DNA from: Saprospiraceae bacterium
GTDB taxonomy: Bacteria; Bacteroidota; Bacteroidia; Chitinophagales; Saprospiraceae
DNA: 64,000 bases
NCBI GenBank assembly: GCA_020627535.1
Contig: JAHDGU010000007.1
Coordinates: 166,573-230,572, forward strand
Direction: 5' to 3'
Below are positions 37,452-46,552 of this stretch, one piece after another; the stretch's first letter is position 1; every line of letters starts with the position of its first letter. Below the pieces are notes generated by a model. That model did not search any database and was not told the DNA's origin. It saw nothing but the letters and a program-made list of their open reading frames with translations. The position numbers and the translations under genes are program-made.

Positions 37452-39345
37452 TACCGGGTTCTAACGTTTCTGCCTTGACAAACATTTCTTCTGCCTCAAA
37501 CTTTCTGCCAGAGTTAAAATACGCACTTCCAAGGTTATAGTAATTGTATGCGCTATTGGGCTGTAGTTGCACAGATTTCTCCATATAGGATATTGCTCGA
37601 TCGATATCACCAGACACCCCATGTGCCACGCCCAAGAGTCTGATAAGATCAGGATCATTGGGAGCATACTTCTCTATGCGTTTCAGAAGATCGAGGCTTT
37701 CTGTCAGCTTTTGCTGCGACTTGCCCAAGTACTCTGCACCTTGGCGGCCACAGAGAAGCATATTGTCAAGAGCCAATTGATGTCCTGGATCAATGCGCAA
37801 AGCTGTCTCATAGGCCGTCTGAGCCTTTGCGTATTTCTTCAGGTGGCATGCAGCATTTCCCTCAAGCAGATAACTCCCTCGATAGAGCGGATGGATCTCT
37901 TGTGCGCGGTCTAAGTACACCATCGCTCTCTCGAGCATCTCCTGGCTATCTGGATGATCTAGGCCCTGGGCTACTGCTTGATCAATAAGCACACCTCCAG
38001 CAGCATTATTTGCCTTAGCACTCCTATGCGACACGGCCACATCTGTGGTAAATAAGGTGAAATTGTTCTTCCAAACAGCATTCCTGGTAATTGTCTTTGC
38101 AGAGAATAAAACAATCAGTGCTAAAACAACGTAAAATACAATTCCTCTTATTCTATCTGTCTTAGGAATTAATTCTTTCAACAGAAAAATCACCAATAAA
38201 ATAAATCCTAGCGATGGAATAAATAAAAATCTCTCGGACATGAGAGTACCTACACTAAAAATAATATTGAGATATATGCCGATGGAAATAAGAAAAAATA
38301 ATATCCCGAAGGAATAGTACTTCTTTTGGCGTAAGCCCAAAACAGAAATAAAAAATAAGGAAGAAAATAAAAATATTCCGATCCCAGCAATTACTGATAA
38401 AGAACTATTGGTATCAAAAAATCTTGGATAGTAGTCATGTGTCAATGGATGCGGATAGACCATGAGTCTGAGATATTCCAGCATCGACCTACCTATAGCA
38501 TCAACTTTTTCGACAAGTTCATATGGCACATAGACATTGGACTCAAGCTTGACAAAAGGATTATTCATCAGCTCCATAGAAGTACCAGTCAAGTCTGTAG
38601 CACCTATGACCTTATGCCTAGTCACCATAAAAAGCAAAAAAGGTATAAAAAGTCCAATAAAAATGATCACCCCCTTTCTCAGATTTAACTCTCTGAAAAA
38701 ATAAAGTGACAGAGGAATAATCAATAAAAAGGAAACTGCATTTTCCTTTGAGAGTAATGCAAGGAAAAAATATAACCCCATTAATAAAATTGATCTCAAA
38801 GAACTCTTTTCAAAAAAAATCAATGAACACTTCCATGATAGAAGAGCAAATAAAAAGCATAGAATTTCATCTCTACCTTTGATATTTGCAACCACCTCAG
38901 TGTGCACAGGATGAACTACGAATAAGATAACTGCTAAGAGTAAGAATTCATCTCTCGCCCTTGGAATCATTGCTCTCAATAGACTAAATATCAGCATGCA
39001 TAAGCAAGCATAGAGTAGCACATTAATTAGATGACTAAGTGCAGGGGTTTCACCAAAAAGTTGGTATTCCAGAGCAAAGCTTATCATTGACAGTGGTCGA
39101 TATCTACCGCCTGCAACATAGTTGCTCTCACCGCCAAAAAACCCGTGAAATGCATCTGTCGTCAAGAGCTTATTCACTCCTCTCACTCCCGCCTTGGTAT
39201 GATCATTTTGCGTGATGACGATGGAGTCATCTAAGGCGTAACCGTTCCATAGGGTATTTGCATAGCACATGATAGCCAGGCCGGCTATCAGCAGATGAGG
39301 CCTCGATACGATGGTATTGAAAAAACTTCTATTGCTACTTGTCAT
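37429..39345 (-). CDS. TMTC-like multi-pass membrane protein with C-terminal TPR repeats
   Basis: A 638-aa protein. The first ~420 residues hold about ten hydrophobic helices with loops bearing YALDDSIVITQND near residue 37 and RYRPLSMISFALEY near 83, which resemble the GT-C fold of TMTC/protein O-mannosyltransferase-like proteins (a DD motif in the first loop). The last ~210 residues are TPR units (AQTAYETALRIDPGHQLAL; AISYMEKSVQLQPNSAYNYYNLGSAYF). A glycosyltransferase role using lipid-linked sugar is plausible but unproven. DNA at about 38100-38900 is clearly more AT-rich than the flanks, though membrane-protein codon bias may explain part of that. It heads the six-gene minus-strand run, and its stop overlaps the GH3 gene frame. 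Confidence 0.85.
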   Translation of the reverse strand: MTSSNRSFFNTIVSRPHLLIAGLAIMCYANTLWNGYALDDSIVITQNDHTKAGVRGVNKLLTTDAFHGFFGGESNYVAGGRYRPLSMISFALEYQLFGETPALSHLINVLLYACLCMLIFSLLRAMIPRARDEFLLLAVILFVVHPVHTEVVANIKGRDEILCFLFALLSWKCSLIFFEKSSLRSILLMGLYFFLALLSKENAVSFLLIIPLSLYFFRELNLRKGVIIFIGLFIPFLLFMVTRHKVIGATDLTGTSMELMNNPFVKLESNVYVPYELVEKVDAIGRSMLEYLRLMVYPHPLTHDYYPRFFDTNSSLSVIAGIGIFLFSSLFFISVLGLRQKKYYSFGILFFLISIGIYLNIIFSVGTLMSERFLFIPSLGFILLVIFLLKELIPKTDRIRGIVFYVVLALIVLFSAKTITRNAVWKNNFTLFTTDVAVSHRSAKANNAAGGVLIDQAVAQGLDHPDSQEMLERAMVYLDRAQEIHPLYRGSYLLEGNAACHLKKYAKAQTAYETALRIDPGHQLALDNMLLCGRQGAEYLGKSQQKLTESLDLLKRIEKYAPNDPDLIRLLGVAHGVSGDIDRAISYMEKSVQLQPNSAYNYYNLGSAYFNSGRKFEAEEMFVKAETLEPGIVQRNRK

Positions 39346-39444
39346 GAAATATGTCTACTGACTATCACTACCTTTAAGCAGCCTAGTCATCATACTTGTG
39401 TCAAGATGACCTTGGCATCAGATCATGAATAAAAGTATCAAGAT

Positions 39445-41082
39445 ATGAAGACACTTGTCAGCACGGCCATACTCAGCCTGTGTGTCATGCTCATCTCTTC
39501 TTCCCTCATTGAGGCTCAAGAGCGCTGGGATGGTCCAGTAGCACTGAGTGAAGACTATCTCCTGACCAATGCCACTCTCGTGCCAAGGCCAGGTGTCGAT
39601 CCACAGCTGGTCAATATCTGGCTCAAGGATGGAAAGATACATCAAGTCGGTCCAAATGTCACAGGCGCTATTGAATCAGAGGTAATCGACCTCGACTCTA
39701 TGTACGTGTACAGCGGATTCATCGATGGCCTCAGTCATACTGCAGTCAAAGCCCCTGAGAAAAAGGATGACGACAAAAAAGAGAGATTTCCTGGTATCAA
39801 CACCTACGTCCAAGCAGCTGATCAAGTCCAAGCCGGTCATAGCAGCATTGCCAAGATGCGCAAACTTGGGTATACCATCAGTCACTCAGTGCCTAAGGGG
39901 CGAACATTCTCTGGACAAGGTGCGCTGATACTCCTACAGGATGGTGAAGTAGAAGATCTACTTCTCCAGAGTGGTGTAAGTCAGATGGCAAAGTTCCAAG
40001 GGGCTGGTAGAGGTAAGTACCCCAATACTGTCATCGGTGTGATGGCCAAGTGGCGGGATCTTTATCGCAATACCTCCATCGCGAACAAACACATGATGCA
40101 ACATAAGAGCAATCCAGGCTCATCTGTGCGACCAAGCTATGATAAGACCATCACAGGTTTTTTGCCAGTAGTCTCTCAAGGTCAGGACGTATACTTTGAA
40201 ACAGGCTCTGCCTTGCAGATTCATCGTGCCATGCGCTTACAGGAGGAACTCGGATTTGACATGGTACTTGCTGGTGTAGACCAAATCTGGATGTGCCAAG
40301 ATGCTATCAAAGACTGGAACGGTCATATCATCTTGACAGATGAATTACCTGACGAACTTGATGAAGAAAAAGAGGATCTCTCAGAGGAAGAATCTGGCTT
40401 TCGCCAAAAAAGACAAGAAGTCTATGACCTTAGCATGGCTCAAGCTGCAATGCTGGAAAAAATGAATAAAGCTTTTTCCATATCAAGTTACAATACAGGA
40501 GGAAAAGACGTACTTCCCAATATAAGAAAAATGATTGCCGCAGGCCTATCGGAGGACGCAGCTCTAGCAGCCCTGACGACTAATCCTGCGCAACTTCTAG
40601 GAATATCACAATATGCCGGTAGTGTTGATCAAGGCAAAATGGCCAACCTCGTGGTTGCGGATAAAAACATCTTTGAAGAAGGTGCTGTCATTCGCTACGT
40701 ATTCGTCGAAGGAAAAAAATACGACTACGAAAAAAAGAAAGTCAAAAAAGAGGGCAACGCATCCTCTGATATTAATGATGTACTTGGCACTTGGGAATGG
40801 AAGTCTAATGCTATGGGTACAGATATCACCGGAGGCCTAGTCATTACTCAAGATGATGGGAATCTTGTCATCACACAGACCAACAGTATGGATGACAAAG
40901 AGCGCACGATGTCCGATCCGACATATGAAAATGGTGTGCTCAGTTTTAATTTTTCAGGTACGGATGGAATCAGTTTCACTATTGAAGCTAGTATAGAAGG
41001 AGATCAGATGGAAGGGACGCTATCAATACCCAATGCTGGCGACTTTGGTATAGAAGCCGAGCGTGTATCAAAACCAGAATAG
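39445..41082 (+). CDS. exported amidohydrolase-fold protein lacking the HxH motif, with C-terminal lipocalin-like domain
   Basis: A 545-aa protein with a signal peptide (MKTLVSTAILSLCVMLISSS...EAQ). The amidohydrolase composite beta-sandwich and barrel are recognisable (LLTNATLVPRPG, VSGF-like segment, and a late segment NPAQLLGISQYAGSVDQGKMANLVV). At the place of the metal-binding D-x-H-x-H the sequence is SGFIDGLSHTAVK (residues about 90-102), so the first histidine is lost; no H-x-N-E or N-S-D equivalents are seen later. Residues about 450-545 form a separate beta domain (LGTWEWKSNAMG; MEGTLSIPNAGDFG) similar to lipocalin-like tails. It is first in a three-gene amidohydrolase operon and is probably not a hydrolase by itself. 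Confidence 0.85.
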   Translation: MKTLVSTAILSLCVMLISSSLIEAQERWDGPVALSEDYLLTNATLVPRPGVDPQLVNIWLKDGKIHQVGPNVTGAIESEVIDLDSMYVYSGFIDGLSHTAVKAPEKKDDDKKERFPGINTYVQAADQVQAGHSSIAKMRKLGYTISHSVPKGRTFSGQGALILLQDGEVEDLLLQSGVSQMAKFQGAGRGKYPNTVIGVMAKWRDLYRNTSIANKHMMQHKSNPGSSVRPSYDKTITGFLPVVSQGQDVYFETGSALQIHRAMRLQEELGFDMVLAGVDQIWMCQDAIKDWNGHIILTDELPDELDEEKEDLSEEESGFRQKRQEVYDLSMAQAAMLEKMNKAFSISSYNTGGKDVLPNIRKMIAAGLSEDAALAALTTNPAQLLGISQYAGSVDQGKMANLVVADKNIFEEGAVIRYVFVEGKKYDYEKKKVKKEGNASSDINDVLGTWEWKSNAMGTDITGGLVITQDDGNLVITQTNSMDDKERTMSDPTYENGVLSFNFSGTDGISFTIEASIEGDQMEGTLSIPNAGDFGIEAERVSKPE

Positions 41083-41085
41083 ATT

Positions 41086-42462
41086 ATGAGAAAAACATAC
41101 CCAATAATTATTTTTTCGTTTTTCTGCCTGCTCCTTTCAGCCCAGAAATATGATGATAATTTATTCATCAGTAATGGTACCATCATTACGATCACAGATG
41201 GCATCATACAAGAGGGAGATATCATCGTCAAGGATGGAAAGATTCATAAAATTGGTAAAAATCTCAAGGCCCCCAAAGATGTCACCGTCATAGATGCTAC
41301 CGGCAAATACGTGATGCCAGGAATCATTGACGCCCACTCGCATCTTGGAATAGATGCTGTGAATGAAGCTACAGCACCTGTTACGGCCGAGGTCTTTACA
41401 GGGGATGCCATCAATCCATTTGACGTAGGTCTTTATAGGGCATTAGCAGGAGGTGTGACTACGAGTCACGCAATGCACGGATCAGCCAATGCTATAGGGG
41501 GTCAGTGCGAGACGATGAAACATCGATGGGGAGAGTCTGATCCAGAAATGTATAAAATGGAAGGTGCAATACGCACGATAAAATTCGCTCTTGGAGAAAA
41601 CCCTATGCGTGTGCATGGTGAAGGAAGGAACATTCAGCCAGCAACACGTATGGGTATAGAGCAACTTTTCAGAAGTTCTTTTGAAGCTGCACTCGAATAT
41701 ATGGACGACTGGGCAGCGTACAATAGAGACCCCTCTTCAGTGACTGAACCTCCAGCATACAATATACGATTAGAGGCATTGTCAGATATTCTTACAGGTG
41801 AGCTGATGATCCACTGTCACTCCTACAGAGCCGATGAGATACTGATGCTCATGAATGTATGTAAAGATTATGGTATAGAGAAGATTTGTTTTCAGCATGT
41901 AAACGAAGGATTCAAAGTGGCTCCTGAACTTGCTGCACATGGTGCTTATGCTTCGATCTTTTCAGACTGGTGGGCTTACAAATTCGAAGTCTACTATTCT
42001 ACAGCCTATAATGCCACCATATTGACAAAAAACGGTGTACTTACCTCCATAAACTCTGACAGCCGGGAGCTTATCCGCCACCTGTATCACGAAGCTGCCA
42101 AGAGTCAGAGATATGGCGGACTATCAGACAACGAAGCTCTCCGTATGATCACCATCAATCCTGCAATCCAGCTAGGGATAGATGATCGAGTCGGGAGTCT
42201 TGAGGTAGGAAAGGACGGTGACATCGCTATTTTCTCAGCTCACCCTCTCAGCATTTATGCAATCCCAGAATATACTGTCATAGAAGGACGCATACTATTT
42301 GATCGAGAAAATGATCCTGCTGATATGAGACTTCTCATTGATCCTGAGACAGAGTATGGAAGCTCCAACTACGAAGAGACAGATCGCTCATGTGATCATC
42401 AATGTCTTCAAGGGGTCGAAGAGCTAGGACTATTGATCGAATGCACCAATCATAACCACTAG
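41086..42462 (+). CDS. exported amidohydrolase with intact metal-binding residues
   Basis: A 458-aa imidazolonepropionase/adenine deaminase-type amidohydrolase with signal peptide (MRKTYPIIIFSFFCLLLSAQ). Active-site elements are present: PGIIDAHSHLG with HxH near residue 85, a third His in ELMIHCHSYRADE near 243, a fourth in KICFQHVNEGF near 269, and an NSD (LTSINSDSRELI) near 322 supplying the catalytic Asp. The composite domain closes with LEVGKDGDIAIFSAHPL. The last 25 residues are a Cys/His-rich tail (CDHQC...CTNHNH), unusual for the family. It starts three bases after the first paralogue and ends two bases before the third. Substrate is unknown; a cyclic amide, dipeptide or imide is likely for this superfamily. 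Confidence 0.9.
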   Translation: MRKTYPIIIFSFFCLLLSAQKYDDNLFISNGTIITITDGIIQEGDIIVKDGKIHKIGKNLKAPKDVTVIDATGKYVMPGIIDAHSHLGIDAVNEATAPVTAEVFTGDAINPFDVGLYRALAGGVTTSHAMHGSANAIGGQCETMKHRWGESDPEMYKMEGAIRTIKFALGENPMRVHGEGRNIQPATRMGIEQLFRSSFEAALEYMDDWAAYNRDPSSVTEPPAYNIRLEALSDILTGELMIHCHSYRADEILMLMNVCKDYGIEKICFQHVNEGFKVAPELAAHGAYASIFSDWWAYKFEVYYSTAYNATILTKNGVLTSINSDSRELIRHLYHEAAKSQRYGGLSDNEALRMITINPAIQLGIDDRVGSLEVGKDGDIAIFSAHPLSIYAIPEYTVIEGRILFDRENDPADMRLLIDPETEYGSSNYEETDRSCDHQCLQGVEELGLLIECTNHNH

Positions 42463-42464
42463 TC

Positions 42465-43760
42465 ATGAAACAACTTTTATATACTCTATTCACCCTGATC
42501 GTCGCTTGTAGTACAGTATCAGCACAAGAGCTCAAAGGAGAGTATGGATCTTTTGCTCTTACCAATGCAGAGATACACACCATCACCAAAGGTGTGATTC
42601 AAAGTGGTACTGTTATTATCAGAAATGGAAAGATCGACGAAATATATACTGAGCCAAATACACCCAAAGACTGTCATATCATCAATTGTCAAGGACAGCG
42701 CATCTATCCTGGTTTTATTGACGGAGGTACAGGCATAGCGCTCAAAGAAGTCGGTTCTGTATCACTGACCAATGACAGAAACGAAGTAGGAAGCTTCACA
42801 CCTCACATGAAGGCACTGACAGCAGTAAATCCAAATAGTACTCATATCGCCATCAATCGCACAAGTGGGGTCCTGACAGCAGTTACTTCTCCCAGTGGCG
42901 GGACTTTTCCAGGTCAAGCAGCGCTCATTAATCTTCATGGATACACACCAGATCAAATGTATGCTGGCTGGACTGGTCTTGTACTTAACTATCCCCGTAC
43001 GGGTAAAAGAAATCGTTGGGACCAAAGAAGTGAAGAGGATATCAAAAAAGACGATGAAAAGAATAAAAAAGAGTTCAACCTCGCTTGGGAAAATGCACAG
43101 AGATACTTGGATATTCTTTCCAAGAGTACCGATAACAATCTCGACTACAATCCAGAAATTGAAACGATTGCCGAAGTACTCCGTGGAAATATGACACTTT
43201 ATCTCATCGTCAATCGAGAAAAAGAAATCAGGGCAGCTATTGAGTGGTTGAACAAGTTGGAAATCAGTAATGTCGTTTTGGTAGGCTTATCAGAGGGGTG
43301 GCGTCTTGCGGATGAGATCGCGCAAACTGGCTTTCCTGCCATCGTGGGACCCGTGCTCTCTAATCCCAATAGAGCCTATGATCCTTATGATGCCCCATAC
43401 GCCAATGCTGCCAAGCTTGCTGAAGCAGGTGTCAAGATAGCACTGCGCTCAGACCAAGAAGAAAATGTGAGAAATCTTCCTTTTCATGCGGGCTTTGCCG
43501 CCGCCTATGGCCTTGGTCATGATGAAGCCATCAAAGCTATTACCATAAATTCTGCAGAAATACTAGGAGTTGCTGATCATCTTGGCTCCATCGAAAAAGG
43601 GAAATCAGCAAACCTATTTGTCTGTGATGGTGATCCACTGGAACCTAAGACCCAGGTGACGCAAATATTTATTGGTGGATGGAACATACCTGTGAGCAAT
43701 CGACAGATACGGCTCTACGAGGAATTCCTCGAGCGAGATCCTGGACTCAAAGGCAAATAG
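42465..43760 (+). CDS. exported amidohydrolase-fold protein lacking the HxH motif
   Basis: A 431-aa protein with signal peptide (MKQLLYTLFTLIVACSTVSAQ). It has the same frame of amidohydrolase signatures as its neighbours (FALTNAEIHTITKGVIQSG; AEILGVADHLGSIEKGKSANLFV), but the expected D-x-H-x-H is replaced by PGFIDGGTGIAL near residue 82, and no HCH, QHVNE or NSD equivalents are found (the last place reads RSDQEENVRNL). It should therefore not bind the usual zinc ions. With the equally degenerate first gene it flanks the intact middle enzyme, which suggests a heteromeric complex with non-catalytic subunits. It converges with the S74 protein gene. Confidence 0.85.
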   Translation: MKQLLYTLFTLIVACSTVSAQELKGEYGSFALTNAEIHTITKGVIQSGTVIIRNGKIDEIYTEPNTPKDCHIINCQGQRIYPGFIDGGTGIALKEVGSVSLTNDRNEVGSFTPHMKALTAVNPNSTHIAINRTSGVLTAVTSPSGGTFPGQAALINLHGYTPDQMYAGWTGLVLNYPRTGKRNRWDQRSEEDIKKDDEKNKKEFNLAWENAQRYLDILSKSTDNNLDYNPEIETIAEVLRGNMTLYLIVNREKEIRAAIEWLNKLEISNVVLVGLSEGWRLADEIAQTGFPAIVGPVLSNPNRAYDPYDAPYANAAKLAEAGVKIALRSDQEENVRNLPFHAGFAAAYGLGHDEAIKAITINSAEILGVADHLGSIEKGKSANLFVCDGDPLEPKTQVTQIFIGGWNIPVSNRQIRLYEEFLERDPGLKGK

Positions 43761-43777
43761 AAAAGAGTGATGTGCCC

Positions 43778-46552
43778 TTATTCAGAAATTCCACTTCCTT
43801 TCTCTGAGTTGGCCAATTTATCTAGTACATCTTGTAAGTGGTCGAGGTCCAGCTTTGCAATGGTTTCTTCTAATTTTTGATTTCGCTCTTCCAGCTGTTT
43901 TATGCGTTCGTAGAGTGCCTTGATCGCTTCTACATAGACCGGGTCATAGTCACCATACGATGTCTGTAAGTATCCCAAGTTATCAGCACTTACCTTTTCT
44001 GGCCAAACTCTTTCAATATCCTGTGCGATAAACCCTATTTGTTCTCCCGTGGGTCTTCGGACACCAGTCTTGTCATCATTCCACTCATAAGAGACTCCTT
44101 GCATCGTCAGGATCTTGGACAGCATCTCGTCTGAATCTAACTCCCGTATATTTTTCTTTAGACGCGAATCACTATTAGCCAGCCAATCACCAGCTGATGA
44201 CTTGCTGGCATTTCCGTTAACCTCGAGGGCATTCGTCACTGGTGAGAGACCATTGATGCCGACGCGACCATTCTTCACAAATATTCCATTACCACCCTGA
44301 TATATGAAGACTTGATCTGCATTGTCATCATAGCCAATTGATGCTTTGAAGGCATTGTCGACCTTATACTCCAATACAGAGTTCTCATCTGGATCACCAT
44401 CTAAGGTCAGTCTTGCTCCTTGGCTTCCTGCCAATCCAGTAGTCTTGATATTAAAAGAAGATGCATTAAATGACAGAAAATCAGTGGCAAAGTTGCCTTC
44501 TATGAGCGGGTCAAGCGTATTGGAATTGTCTATAATCAAAGTGTTATTGGTCAGGGCATATTGGCCTCCTGCCTCATGACCTATAAAAATGTTACCGCTT
44601 CCTCGATTCAGATAGCCGCACGAATTTCCAAGAAAGACATTGTTATTTCCCGCGCCAATATCTCTTCCTGCGTTGCGACCAAGGACAACGTTACTGGACC
44701 CACTGGACACGTTTCTCCCCGAATTATATCCGACAAAGGTGTTGAAGTCACCAGTAACATTCACATCGATTGCCCCAAAACCACTCACACATCCGACAAA
44801 TGTGTTCTCCCTACTATCGCCATAGTTTTTACCCGCAAGGGAGCCCACCACTGTATTGCAATTATTTGACATATTGACTGCAGCCTCATCTCCTATAATG
44901 ACCGCATTGTTCCCATCATAATTGACAGCAGCGTTGGCTCCAATAATTGTGACATCATATCCATCGGCATTTTGTCCTGCTTTATAACCAATGTATACCT
45001 GATTACCGAATACACCGGAGGCGTTTTCCGCCGCATAGTTTCCTAGTATTACTCCTTGATTTACAGATGCGTCTGCACCAGCCTTGTAACCCATTGCCAC
45101 TGTAGAATCGCCTCCTCCTTCAAGTGCATAAGAACCCACAGCCACTGATCCATCATGAAATCCGTTTGCCATGGCCATGTAGCCAAGCGCCACATTATGA
45201 CCGAAAGAGCTCCTACCAGCTTCGGTCCCAATCATGACGCTATAACCATCACCTGATGATCTTCCCGCATGCGAGCCTATCAATACGCTATGCTCCACTG
45301 AATCAACTAAGCTCCCTGCATTTGCCCCGAGAAAAACATTATGCACACCAGTTTCATTGCCATATCCAGCTCTAAAACCTATGTAGGCGTTATCATCTGC
45401 ATTCACCAATTTACCCGCCTCATCACCGACAATCACGGATCGAGAACTGCGCCCACTATACAAGACTCTTCGTCCGATACCTACGGTGGATTTATCCAAG
45501 TATTGTGCAATCATTGCAGAATCGCCTATCGCTATATTTCCTTCACCAGAATTGAAATGGAGGGCGTCAGTTCCGATCGCGATGATGCCATCTTCATGAT
45601 TATCAATGCCCGCACGTGACCCAATAATCACAGCACGATCACCATCATTGCTAAACCCTGCAAACTCGCCCATCAAGACGGATCGACTGCCTAGAGATAC
45701 TTGTCCAGCGGATAGGCCAACCGCCACATTTCTTCCGCCATCTGCTGTCAGAAGACTAGCGGTTCCTATTCCGATATTACCGTAAGAGCTCTCCACATCT
45801 CGGCCTGCCTCATTTCCAATAAATATATTAAACGAAGAATCGTTCGACGTCATGGCATTGGATCCGATGACAATATTCGCAAAGCCAGTAGCTTGGTCTT
45901 TTCCTGCATTATTTCCTATAAGTACATTATTAAATCCACCTATATTGTTCATTCCAGCATTGTGACCTAAGAAAGTATTCCAGCTCCCACTCGTATTTGT
46001 CAGACCTGCCGTCTTCCCCACAAAAACATTGTCTTGACCAGTACCATTATTTTGTCCTGCCCGGTTTCCTACAAAAGTGTTGTCATCTCCAACTGTATTT
46101 TGCACCCCTGCCTGATACCCAAGAAAGGTATTATTGACGCCATCGACGGTCATTGTGTCTGGCCGATTATTCAATCCTGCCTCTTGGCCTATAAATAAAT
46201 TCCCTGCACTATTTTTGAGTTCTAGCATCAGGGTTTGATAAGCATTCTTTTTGATGACAAGAGCTTCGTGTCCATCTACAGTGATACGCACCTGATCTTC
46301 GTCGCTTGACTGCTCTACTTCGATCTTCGTATCTCTATCCGCATCAAACAAGACATCTAAGGCATCCAAGACCAACCACTCTGTTCCATTGAATCCTTGG
46401 AAGTGTCCGCCATCATATTTAATCATTCCAGCAGAAGCGGGATCGGCGTCGTCGGAAATTTTTATCTTTCCTTCTACATCGAGCTGCTGCCCGAATACAA
46501 TCATTATACTCGCAGAAAATACGAGTATCAGAGTCAATGTCTTTTTATTCAT
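43778..46552 (-). CDS. beta-roll repeat surface protein with C-terminal S74 self-cleaving chaperone domain
   Basis: A 924-aa exported protein (signal peptide ending near VFGQ). An N-terminal module VEGKIKISDDADPASAG / FNGTEWL is shared with the upstream paralogue. Residues about 110-690 are tens of short repeats of the form N-x-(F/V)-(L/I/V)-G-x-x-A-G, as in left-handed beta-roll heads of trimeric adhesins and tail fibres. The C-terminus begins SDSRLKKNIREL near residue 795, then has GFIAQDIERVWPE and a coiled coil (about 880-915). This is the S74/endosialidase intramolecular chaperone, with the catalytic Ser-Asp and Lys present. No YadA beta-barrel anchor and no T9SS sorting domain is seen. 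The start overlaps the 813-aa gene by 8 bases, so both are co-expressed. Confidence 0.9.
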   Translation of the reverse strand: MNKKTLTLILVFSASIMIVFGQQLDVEGKIKISDDADPASAGMIKYDGGHFQGFNGTEWLVLDALDVLFDADRDTKIEVEQSSDEDQVRITVDGHEALVIKKNAYQTLMLELKNSAGNLFIGQEAGLNNRPDTMTVDGVNNTFLGYQAGVQNTVGDDNTFVGNRAGQNNGTGQDNVFVGKTAGLTNTSGSWNTFLGHNAGMNNIGGFNNVLIGNNAGKDQATGFANIVIGSNAMTSNDSSFNIFIGNEAGRDVESSYGNIGIGTASLLTADGGRNVAVGLSAGQVSLGSRSVLMGEFAGFSNDGDRAVIIGSRAGIDNHEDGIIAIGTDALHFNSGEGNIAIGDSAMIAQYLDKSTVGIGRRVLYSGRSSRSVIVGDEAGKLVNADDNAYIGFRAGYGNETGVHNVFLGANAGSLVDSVEHSVLIGSHAGRSSGDGYSVMIGTEAGRSSFGHNVALGYMAMANGFHDGSVAVGSYALEGGGDSTVAMGYKAGADASVNQGVILGNYAAENASGVFGNQVYIGYKAGQNADGYDVTIIGANAAVNYDGNNAVIIGDEAAVNMSNNCNTVVGSLAGKNYGDSRENTFVGCVSGFGAIDVNVTGDFNTFVGYNSGRNVSSGSSNVVLGRNAGRDIGAGNNNVFLGNSCGYLNRGSGNIFIGHEAGGQYALTNNTLIIDNSNTLDPLIEGNFATDFLSFNASSFNIKTTGLAGSQGARLTLDGDPDENSVLEYKVDNAFKASIGYDDNADQVFIYQGGNGIFVKNGRVGINGLSPVTNALEVNGNASKSSAGDWLANSDSRLKKNIRELDSDEMLSKILTMQGVSYEWNDDKTGVRRPTGEQIGFIAQDIERVWPEKVSADNLGYLQTSYGDYDPVYVEAIKALYERIKQLEERNQKLEETIAKLDLDHLQDVLDKLANSEKGSGISE

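Noticed and set aside
39369..39376. TACCTTTA as a promoter for the first amidohydrolase gene
   Set aside because: It differs from TAnnTTTG at the last base and has no -33 element at a proper distance, so it was not listed.
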